Of a stretch of DNA of 64,000 nt, positions 54,049 through 59,920 are shown one piece after another. The notes under the pieces are model-generated. The model ran no database searches. It was given only the letters and a program-made list of their open reading frames with translations, and had not been told where the DNA came from. The stretch comes from Halorubrum salsamenti (GTDB lineage Archaea; Halobacteriota; Halobacteria; Halobacteriales; Haloferacaceae). The position numbers and the translations under genes were made by a program. Numbering within the stretch: the stretch's first letter is position 1; every line of letters starts with the position of its first letter. The DNA is taken from assembly GCF_007671685.1 (NCBI RefSeq), contig NZ_VCNL01000008.1, positions 32,472 through 96,471 of the forward strand. The letters run 5' to 3'.

Positions 54049-54091
54049 GTTAACCAACACTGACCTCGATCGCCGGAACTAGTTGGTTAAT
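54049..54091 (-). repeat. Inverted repeat TTAACCAACA/TGTTGGTTAA (copy 5)
   Basis: Arms GTTAACCAACA (54049-54059) and AGTTGGTTAAT (54081-54091), slightly diverged in the second arm, with a 21-bp spacer. It lies upstream of the DUF932-like gene. Confidence 0.7.
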
Positions 54092-54154
54092 CAGGTTTTG
54101 CTGATGGACGAGAAGTACCTTTCAAAAGGCGGTAGGATGGCCTTCTGACCGCGA

Positions 54155-54571
54155 CTATTCCCGTTCTTCGAGGACGATCCGCCTTGCTTCAGCTACAAGC
54201 CCGTGGGCATCAACCATCGCTTCCGCATCAAGTGCGACTGCGGCTCCAATCCCGTCTTCGAGAACGAAATTCATCTCGATAACGTTCTCGAAGCACTGAA
54301 CCAGGCACGTGAGCTGTCCGTGGTCTTCTGAGAAGGTGTTTTCGTAGATTGGTGCCGTTAACGACTCCATTCGGGATTCGTCGATTGCAGATTCGAGCTC
54401 ATCTGTCGTATATTGCTCAGCGACGTCATCCCTGAGATGGACGATTTCGTACGTGCCTTCCTCGTATTTCACGATACTCCGGAGATTCCCGTCAGTTCGT
54501 TGTTCGAAGAAGTTCTCGAGCCGAGTGGCCATCCTTGTCGCCATATTAGCAACTCGTGTCTCTTTCATCAT
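54155..54571 (-). CDS. Conserved haloarchaeal protein (DUF7522-like)
   Basis: A 138-residue protein (ATRMATRLENFFEQRTDGNL, then GTYEIVHLRDDVAEQYTTDE). The end has LEDGIGAAVALDAEAMVDAH. I associate the pattern with a haloarchaeal DUF of unknown function. The ATG at 54571 is preferred; the frame extends a little further with hydrophobic residues. Confidence 0.5.
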   Translation of the reverse strand: MMKETRVANMATRMATRLENFFEQRTDGNLRSIVKYEEGTYEIVHLRDDVAEQYTTDELESAIDESRMESLTAPIYENTFSEDHGQLTCLVQCFENVIEMNFVLEDGIGAAVALDAEAMVDAHGLVAEARRIVLEERE

Positions 54572-54625
54572 AGGTGTAGGGCAAAGAAATAACATCGCCG
54601 TATCGATTATTGTCCCTTCTGTCCT

Positions 54626-55156
54626 TCAATCTCTCCGCCTACGGCGCACCTGCTCAGGATTCGGTACCCACGGATGGGCGTCCCAGCAGTGAAGGGCGTG
54701 CTCTCGTGGCGTGTCGAACAGCGCCTCACACGACCCACACTCGTAGGCGGTCTCGGGCCAGCGTTCCGTGACGAACATCGCTGTCACCGTCGACCTGACT
54801 GGATCTGGTGCAGCCGACCGCTGAACGTAATCATAGCCGATCACTGTCCGTCGACGAAGCGCCGACTGCGCCAGCCGTTCGGGCCGGTCTGCTGGGAGAT
54901 ACACCCACCGGACGAACGCCTTCTCTGAGTCCTTCGCCGAGGGTTGAAGGATGAACCACCGGTCATGATCGTCGCGGAAGAGATACCGTTCTGCTCCCTG
55001 ATTTTGGAGATAGAGCGGATCGCCGCGTCCGGCAATCACCCGCAGACCGATGGACCGGGAGATGGGTGAGAGGAGTCGCTCTTCCAGCGTGAGCGAGCGG
55101 GACTCTCCGGCCGAATCCTCGATCTCGAAATCGTCAAGCGTCGCTTCGTCAGTCAT
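54626..55156 (-). CDS. Protein with a C2H2-like zinc finger
   Basis: A 176-residue protein. The C-terminal segment YECGSCEALFDTPREHALHC with WDAH is a C2H2-type finger. The N-terminal body (TLEERLLSPISRSIGLRVIA, LYLQNQGAERYLFRDDHDRW) has no named family. The ATG at 55156 overlaps the stop of the preceding 51-residue gene by 4 bp, so they are coupled; the longer frame upstream is a shadow. Confidence 0.65.
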   Translation of the reverse strand: MTDEATLDDFEIEDSAGESRSLTLEERLLSPISRSIGLRVIAGRGDPLYLQNQGAERYLFRDDHDRWFILQPSAKDSEKAFVRWVYLPADRPERLAQSALRRRTVIGYDYVQRSAAPDPVRSTVTAMFVTERWPETAYECGSCEALFDTPREHALHCWDAHPWVPNPEQVRRRRRD

Positions 55157-55308
55157 GATTCGCTGGGATTCGTCTCGTCTGTGTCTTTCCCATCTGTTCG
55201 CTCGTGCCGGTCGTTGTATCGCTCGAGTTCTCGGCCGATGCACTCCAGCGCCGTGACGGCGCGTTCGATGAGTTGGTATGTGGCCCGCGAGAGTCGGATG
55301 TTTTCCAT
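55153..55308 (-). CDS. Small protein of 51 residues in an overlapping gene string
   Basis: MENIRLSRATYQLIERAVTA, then LECIGRELERYNDRHERTDG and a polar tail. It is a helical protein. Its ATG (55306-55308) overlaps the stop of the DUF6166 gene and its stop overlaps the start of the zinc-finger gene, so three genes (56003 to 54626) are translationally coupled. No family recognised. Confidence 0.7.
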   Translation of the reverse strand: MENIRLSRATYQLIERAVTALECIGRELERYNDRHERTDGKDTDETNPSES

Positions 55309-56003
55309 TAGGTCTCCTCCTCTGGCTCGACGAGGTCGTTACTCTCAGCGACGAGTGCCTGAACGGCTGAAGCAGGATCGTTCTCGACCGGAAGCGTTCG
55401 ATGGTCAAGCGGGGTGGGATACGCCCGATCCCCCTGCGCACAAAGTATGATCAACCACTCTTCGCTCCCTTCGGCGAGGACGACGTAGTGGTCGATCTCC
55501 CGACGTTGGAAGACTGTCCGATCTGTCCGGCTCACCGCACTCCAGTTTGCCGGCAGTGACGATGACGGCGTCCCACCATCTGGCGTGAGTACTCGGTACT
55601 CTTCGAATTCGGCGAGTGCCGCCTCGATATCCTTCCCGGTGAGGTGCCAGCAGTCGGCCGGGCCATCACACACCAACTGACTGACTACGTCGTTGCGGAA
55701 CTGGATGTAGTGTTGCTGGGCGACGGTTTCGTTGTCGGTGTAATCGAGGAGGAGCGCACAGGCGAGCTGTGCCGGTCCGCTCCCAACGTAGCCCCAGTCG
55801 AATCCCGCCGGGCTATGCCGCACGAGACCGAGACTTCGATTGGGGGAGAGGCGTTCGTGTGCGGTGAGGTTCAGGACAACTGGCGTTCCGTCGACACGCA
55901 TCCCGACGTACTCGACGCGGTCTGTACTCGCCTGACATCGCTCATCCGTATCCTGTACGACTGCTCGTGGGTCGGTAGTCGAATTCATCTCCATCGGTTG
56001 CAT
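55308..56003 (-). CDS. DUF6166 domain protein, large copy
   Basis: A 231-residue protein. The DUF6166-type core is LGLVRHSPAGFDWGYVGSGP, AQLACALLLDYTDNE and YIQFRNDVVSQLV. A paralogue at 57078-57479 carries the same core in shorter form. The C-terminal 80 residues are extra (DRTVFQRREIDHYVVLAEGS). Role unknown; the family is common on haloarchaeal plasmids. Hairpin leader upstream; coupled to two genes downstream. Confidence 0.75.
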   Translation of the reverse strand: MQPMEMNSTTDPRAVVQDTDERCQASTDRVEYVGMRVDGTPVVLNLTAHERLSPNRSLGLVRHSPAGFDWGYVGSGPAQLACALLLDYTDNETVAQQHYIQFRNDVVSQLVCDGPADCWHLTGKDIEAALAEFEEYRVLTPDGGTPSSSLPANWSAVSRTDRTVFQRREIDHYVVLAEGSEEWLIILCAQGDRAYPTPLDHRTLPVENDPASAVQALVAESNDLVEPEEET

Positions 56004-56019
56004 GCGGGCGTTCGGATTC

Positions 56020-56047
56020 CCCGCGCCCCTGCTGGGGGTCGAAAAAC
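56020..56047 (-). promoter_or_regulatory. T-tract plus GC hairpin leader (before 56003)
   Basis: Minus strand: GGTTTTTCGACCCCCAGCAG followed by GGGCGCGGGG. The ATG is 17 bp further. Stem CCCC/GGGG(C). Confidence 0.55.
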
Positions 56048-56151
56048 CACCACCGGCTATTAGTCCCTCAGCGTCGCTTCAAAATTAGAATTCAGACTAT
56101 TATAGTCCAGACTACAACAATTCATCAGACAATCAATCGATAGAGGCAAGT

Positions 56152-56451
56152 CTATTCTTCGAAGAGACAGCGAGCGGCTGCATCGTCGCCAGTGAGGGTC
56201 TGCTGATCCTCGTCCGTATCAGCGAAGAGTGTTGACTGATCTCCCTCGGATGTTTGCTCAACTTCGGGTCGATCGTCGACGCCGAACTCACTCGCCTCGG
56301 GGTGATCAAGACGCGAATCCCGGTCACGATGATCCACGTCAGCGCCGAAGTCCTCAAGCGAGGTCTCAACGCTTGTTTCGGTTACTTCGAGTTGGCCATC
56401 GTCACGGAATGCGGTCTGTCGTTGAATCTCGATCTCTGGTCGATCGCTCAT
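56152..56451 (-). CDS. Acidic small protein of the plasmid gene block
   Basis: A 99-residue protein (MSDRPEIEIQRQTAFRDDGQ, ETSLEDFGADVDHRDRDSRL, TLFADTDEDQQTLTGDDAA). Highly acidic, probably disordered in part. The ATG at 56451 directly follows a hairpin; the frame starts at 56508 in the previous gene's end. No family recognised. Confidence 0.5.
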   Translation of the reverse strand: MSDRPEIEIQRQTAFRDDGQLEVTETSVETSLEDFGADVDHRDRDSRLDHPEASEFGVDDRPEVEQTSEGDQSTLFADTDEDQQTLTGDDAAARCLFEE

Positions 56452-56458
56452 CTGGATT

Positions 56459-56480
56459 GAGCCTCCACCCACCGAGGCTC
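56459..56480 (-). promoter_or_regulatory. GC hairpin leader (before 56451)
   Basis: Stem GAGCCTC-GGTGGGTG-GAGGCTC on the minus strand, 8 bp before the ATG. The T-tract seen in the other leaders is missing here. Confidence 0.5.
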
Positions 56481-56504
56481 CGACAGACACCTCCGGGCGT
56501 TGGG

Positions 56505-56726
56505 TCAATCGTCTTGTGCGCGGATTTCGCTGGCCCGCTGTTCAAGCCGGCGGAGGATTTGGACCCGTTGCTGATTCGCGTTCTCGTAGGCGACGCAGGC
56601 TCGCAGCGTCTCCATATCGTTGATCGTCACGATACCAGCGTTGATGAGTCGCGTATTCGATGGCTCGAGCCGTTGTTCTGGCGAAAGCTCGCCTTCGTCT
56701 GTTGTTTGACCGTCTGGATTGCTCAC
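56505..56726 (-). CDS. Small conserved plasmid protein, paralogue of 44848-45063
   Basis: A 73-residue protein: EQRLEPSNTRLINAGIVTIN, METLRACVAYENANQQRVQI, LRRLEQRASEIRAQDD. Near-identical pattern to 44848-45063, so a duplicated family in the same plasmid region. GTG at 56726 is chosen because it follows the hairpin leader; the longer frame uses TTG. Confidence 0.65.
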   Translation of the reverse strand: MSNPDGQTTDEGELSPEQRLEPSNTRLINAGIVTINDMETLRACVAYENANQQRVQILRRLEQRASEIRAQDD

Positions 56727-56733
56727 TGATAAT

Positions 56734-56764
56734 CGCCTCCGCCACTGCTGAGGCGACAAAAAAC
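56734..56764 (-). promoter_or_regulatory. T-tract plus GC hairpin leader (before 56726)
   Basis: Minus strand: GTTTTTTGTCGCCTCAGCAG followed by TGGCGGAGGCG. The stem CGCCTC/GAGGCG is complete and ends 7 bp before the GTG. Confidence 0.55.
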
Positions 56765-56775
56765 TCCCCTCGCCG

Positions 56776-57054
56776 TTACCCGTCTTCTTCCTCGGGTTGG
56801 ATCTGGCGAGCGTCCTCCGCGAGATCGTGGATGTATTCTCTGAGGGTTTCCATGTCCTCGCGAGCGTCTTCGAGGGTCTTGCCTTTCGCTTTCGCGATTA
56901 CCTCGTCCTGATCTCTGGTACCGGTTCCACGCTTGAGCTTTACGGTGAGGGAGACGCCGACGTCACTTCGTTCGACGTACTCCGTTCGTGTCGTCTGTTC
57001 GCTCGATTCAGCCGATTCGCCATCCGTACGAGATGGTTGGGTATGTTCTGACAT
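56776..57054 (-). CDS. Conserved haloarchaeal plasmid protein (DUF7389-like)
   Basis: A 92-residue protein. After an acidic, Ser-rich lead, VERSDVGVSLTVKLKRGTGT, RDQDEVIAKAKGKTLEDARE form a beta-strand/helix core. I associate the pattern with a haloarchaeal plasmid DUF. It lies 23 bp after the stop of 57078-57479. Confidence 0.6.
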   Translation of the reverse strand: MSEHTQPSRTDGESAESSEQTTRTEYVERSDVGVSLTVKLKRGTGTRDQDEVIAKAKGKTLEDAREDMETLREYIHDLAEDARQIQPEEEDG

Positions 57055-57077
57055 GGATTTCTTTCGGTGATTGGTAT

Positions 57078-57479
57078 TTAGATGGACGGTGCGGCCGGCT
57101 CGCCGGGTGTTTCGTGAAGGACTGCGTCGATCTCGGGCCCGGTGAGTCGCCAGCGTCCAGCAGACCCAGCACAGTCCAGTTGGCTCACGACCTCGGTTTT
57201 GAATGCCTGGTAGTGGTCGAGGGCGAACGCCTCGTCTCCCGTGTAGTCGAGGAGGAGTGCGAGCGCGAGTTGTGCCGGACCACTACCACCATATCCCCAT
57301 TCGAATCCCGAGGGACTGTGATTCACCAGCGCGAGACTCCGTTCTGGTGTGAGCCGTTCTTGGCCGGGACGTTTCTCAACGATAGCCTGCCCGCTCTGCC
57401 GATACCCGACGTAGACGATGTCGCAGCCGCTCGCTGGGCGTGTCTGTTCAATCGAGTGTGTGTCGCTAGGTCTACTCAT
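57078..57479 (-). CDS. DUF6166 domain protein, short copy
   Basis: A 133-residue protein with the same core as 55308-56003: LALVNHSPSGFEWGYGGSGP, AQLALALLLDYTGDE and YQAFKTEVVSQLD. It lacks the C-terminal extension. The start at 57479 follows a hairpin leader by about 26 bp. Confidence 0.75.
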   Translation of the reverse strand: MSRPSDTHSIEQTRPASGCDIVYVGYRQSGQAIVEKRPGQERLTPERSLALVNHSPSGFEWGYGGSGPAQLALALLLDYTGDEAFALDHYQAFKTEVVSQLDCAGSAGRWRLTGPEIDAVLHETPGEPAAPSI

Positions 57480-57505
57480 CGGTCTGTTCGGGAGCTACTC
57501 GTTCG

Positions 57506-57537
57506 AGCACCCCCGCACCGCTCAGGGGGTGAAAAAC
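57506..57537 (-). promoter_or_regulatory. T-tract plus GC hairpin leader (before 57479)
   Basis: Minus strand: GTTTTTCACCCCCTGAGCGG followed by TGCGGGGGTGC. Stem CACCCCC/GGGGGTG is perfect. Confidence 0.6.
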
Positions 57538-57558
57538 AGTCACAGGGACTGCTTGCCC

Positions 57559-57954
57559 CTACGCGAGATGGGAGATATCGGCTGGTTCCTCCACGTCGTC
57601 GAATTCACCACGCTCGACCGGCTCCCAATCCTCCCCAGGTGCTGGACTCCACCAGTCGACTTTGTAGGCCCCCGGTGCGCCGAGGATTTTCACCCGTGCC
57701 GATCCATCGGGTAGGTCACGACGGAACTTCTCGTCGACGTGAAGGTTCCACGTCGAGTCGGTGTCGAAGCACGCGAGCACAGCCTCCTCGTAGCCACGGT
57801 CTTCTCTGGATTCCCGGAGGATGACCTGCGTGTTGCAGTTCTTGCAGAACACTCCCTCGAAGGGAATGTGACTGAATATCTCGTGCCCGCAGACCGGACA
57901 CCAGAGGAACTCGAACAGTGCTTCGCTGTGGCGGTCGATGACTTCCAGACTCAT
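57559..57954 (-). CDS. Zinc-ribbon protein (DUF7567-like)
   Basis: A 131-residue protein with a four-Cys zinc ribbon: CPVCGHEIFSHIPFEGVFCK, C in NCN. The rest (STWNLHVDEKFRRDLPDGSA, VDWWSPAPGEDWEPVERGEF) has no enzyme motif. ATG at 57954 follows a hairpin; the longer frame to 57999 reads through it. Confidence 0.6.
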   Translation of the reverse strand: MSLEVIDRHSEALFEFLWCPVCGHEIFSHIPFEGVFCKNCNTQVILRESREDRGYEEAVLACFDTDSTWNLHVDEKFRRDLPDGSARVKILGAPGAYKVDWWSPAPGEDWEPVERGEFDDVEEPADISHLA

Positions 57955-57963
57955 CTGTGGATC

Positions 57964-57984
57964 TGGCCCGCTTGAGACGGGCCA
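57964..57984 (-). promoter_or_regulatory. GC hairpin leader (before 57954)
   Basis: Stem TGGCCCG-loop-CGGGCCA, perfect 7-bp arms, 9 bp before the ATG. The T-rich part further upstream (CGTTTATTTGTGG) replaces the T-tract. Confidence 0.5.
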
Positions 57985-58085
57985 CCCATCCCGGCCCACA
58001 AATAAACGTCATTCGCCGTGAGGGATGTCGATTGGTGCTGTACTGCTGGCAAAGGTTTATCAGACCACACTGTGTATGGTTTTGT

Positions 58086-58208
58086 ATGTCCGCTCCCACG
58101 GCCGGAGAAGCCGGAGACGAAGCCGATAATGAGTCTCCTGAAGCTGTTTCTCCTGAGGAGGCACTTGAGATGCTGCCTGACGAAGACGAGTTTGAGGCCG
58201 AATTCTAA
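58086..58208 (+). CDS. Acidic 40-residue protein, possible partner of a RelE-like protein
   Basis: MSAPTAGEAGDEADNESPEA, then VSPEEALEMLPDEDEFEAEF. It has no DNA-binding signature. A TATA-like run (tttatcag) about 30 bp upstream of the ATG at 58086 supports a leaderless transcript. It precedes the gene at 58250 by 41 bp, so it could be a small antitoxin. Confidence 0.45.
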   Translation: MSAPTAGEAGDEADNESPEAVSPEEALEMLPDEDEFEAEF

Positions 58209-58249
58209 CACTCGCCTTTATTACTCCTGTTTGCTTGCTGTTCGTATAG

Positions 58250-58675
58250 ATGGGCCGACGATACGTCGTGTTCTTTGAGCCAGCTCTGACGAATCTTGAT
58301 GCGATGGGGAATCATATGGCGACACGGCTGGAAAACCAAATCACGGATTTTCTTGATGCTTGGCGCCCTGAGGCCGCTTTTGCAAAACCGCTGCAGAGTG
58401 ATTTATGGCAGTTCAAATGGTCTCCTAGAAATGGTAGCGGTGCGAGAGCGTTTTCTGGGTACTTTGCCGGTGACGAACACAACATCGCGCTTGTGCTGGT
58501 AACGTTCAAAAAGAATAACGAGGACAAGTTCAATCTCCAACAGAAGGCATTCAATTCTCGTGCAAAGTCATTAAATAGAACACTTGATAGTAAGTCTCCT
58601 TCAGATATCGGCACTTGGCTGGAAGACCAGCGGAACAATTCCGATAGAAAAGTTCTCGACGAAACCGATATTTAG
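58250..58675 (+). CDS. RelE/HigB-like protein, possible toxin
   Basis: A 141-residue basic protein. The segments LWQFKWSPRNGSGARAFSGY, HNIALVLVTFKKNNEDKFNL and AFNSRAKSLNRTL fit the RelE/HigB fold (conserved Arg, KK pair and a helix with R). Basic composition is unusual for a haloarchaeal protein and expected for an RNA-targeting toxin. One of few plus-strand genes in this stretch. The ATG at 58250 is followed by alternative ATGs at 58304 and 58316. Confidence 0.5.
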   Translation: MGRRYVVFFEPALTNLDAMGNHMATRLENQITDFLDAWRPEAAFAKPLQSDLWQFKWSPRNGSGARAFSGYFAGDEHNIALVLVTFKKNNEDKFNLQQKAFNSRAKSLNRTLDSKSPSDIGTWLEDQRNNSDRKVLDETDI

Positions 58676-58699
58676 CACGGTAAAGGCGGGGATGTCCCC

Positions 58700-59065
58700 T
58701 CAGCGCTCGGCGCCGTACACGATCCTTGAGGGCGCTTCGTACCCACAGTTCCGACACTCGAACCAGCGCTGGACCTTCGCACCGTCAGCCGATTTATCAC
58801 CGACGACCACGTCACCGTCCAGACACTCCCGACAACTCATCTCGGGAGCAGGTTGGTCGCGGAGAACGTTCCTGAACGCGTTCGCGTCTTTCGTCTCGTA
58901 CCCCCGCGACCACACTGGGTAGCCGTCGACGAGGATTGCGCCACGCCACTTGTAGCGGTACGAGTCCGGGGCTCGGTGTAGGACAGCCCGAGCGCCGGTC
59001 TCGGTATTCCGGTATGCGAGTGTGGGTGTGCGGCTCTCGCGCTTCCAATTTGTGATCCGGGACAT
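58700..59065 (-). CDS. Zinc-binding protein (DUF7568-like)
   Basis: A 121-residue protein with a four-Cys motif (MSCRECLDGDVVVG, then WFECRNCGYEAP). The N-terminal part (RAVLHRAPDSYRYKWRGAIL, VDGYPVWSRGYETKDANAF) looks conserved. Downstream of the next gene by 3 bp on the minus strand, so co-translated. Confidence 0.6.
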   Translation of the reverse strand: MSRITNWKRESRTPTLAYRNTETGARAVLHRAPDSYRYKWRGAILVDGYPVWSRGYETKDANAFRNVLRDQPAPEMSCRECLDGDVVVGDKSADGAKVQRWFECRNCGYEAPSRIVYGAER

Positions 59066-59068
59066 CTG

Positions 59069-59587
59069 TTAGAAGTGGACGTCGGCGGGCACGATCCAGA
59101 GCTCCTCGCTCTCCTCCAGCACTCGATCCAGGTGGTCACGGTGACGGATACCGTTCCCATATTCGTTGTACAGGAATATCGTTGGCCCGTCGTAGGCACC
59201 GACCTGGTGGAACGCGTGCCGAGCGAGATCTTCGTCGCGCATGATCTCCTCGTTGGAGAGCTCCTCGATGGCCTCTTTCACCCGGTCGAGATTACGCTCG
59301 AATTCCTCCTTCGTCGCCTCCCAGCCACGCTCGAGCAGGTCTTCGCCGTCATCGGAGTCGACGGGGGCTGCCGTCGGCAACTCCCCCCATCGTGCCTTCC
59401 CCGCAACGGACGTGTCCTCCTCGTCGAAGGTCACATAGTAGTCGAAGACGGCGCCGGCATGTGGGTCCGCGCCGACCAGGCGATCGAACACCGTCTTTCC
59501 GGTGACCAGCGCGTCGTCGTGCGTCGATGCCTCTACCAGTGCGTAAATCACCATATGCATCTCGAACACCTCGAAACGCCGACGCAT
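59069..59587 (-). CDS. Protein of unknown function, conserved in haloarchaeal plasmids
   Basis: A 172-residue protein (EMHMVIYALVEASTHDDALV, VFDYYVTFDEEDTSVAGKAR, LDRVKEAIEELSNEEIMRDE, then FHQVGAYDGPTIFLYNEYGN). No enzyme motif recognised. Start at 59587 after a hairpin leader. It is followed after 3 bp by the zinc-binding gene. Confidence 0.55.
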   Translation of the reverse strand: MRRRFEVFEMHMVIYALVEASTHDDALVTGKTVFDRLVGADPHAGAVFDYYVTFDEEDTSVAGKARWGELPTAAPVDSDDGEDLLERGWEATKEEFERNLDRVKEAIEELSNEEIMRDEDLARHAFHQVGAYDGPTIFLYNEYGNGIRHRDHLDRVLEESEELWIVPADVHF

Positions 59588-59615
59588 CGGGAGTGATTGC
59601 TCGCTCGCTCCTGCT

Positions 59616-59648
59616 GCGCCGGCACCCATCGCCGGTGCAATAACAAAC
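59616..59648 (-). promoter_or_regulatory. T-rich tract plus GC hairpin leader (before 59587)
   Basis: Minus strand: GTTTGTTATTGCACCGGCGA followed by TGGGTGCCGGCGC. The stem GCACCGGC/GCCGG is complete, about 30 bp before the ATG. Confidence 0.5.
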
Positions 59649-59920
59649 ACGGCTCTCATGAGAACTCATAACTGATGATTGGCATCTGAGGCTGTGTGAA
59701 TGGCTGAACGTAGTATGAGTGGCTTGAGCTATATTGGGTGTGTGATTGATTAGAACAGAAGGGAACTTTTACGGCTGAATGTGTTTGGAATGAAATGAGG
59801 ATCGCAACCAAATCGGACTTCTCCTCAACACAGTACTGCTGTTTTCGATTCTAAGTAGTTCCAAATACAAAACCAGATACCTGAAAGCAGTCGATCCTAC
59901 GCGATTTCACCCGGAACGCG
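59649..59920. other. Intergenic region between plasmid genes and aconitase
   Basis: No gene, hairpin or clear promoter is seen. AT-rich sequence aattgtttggaatgaaatg near 59785 and tacaaaaccagatac near 59865 might contain terminator signals for acnA on the minus strand. Confidence 0.3.

Noticed and set aside
41843..54091. The TTAACCAACA inverted repeats as transposon ends
   Set aside because: Segments between copies do not share content, have no target duplications and each copy contains both arms at 21-22 bp spacing, which fits an operator better.
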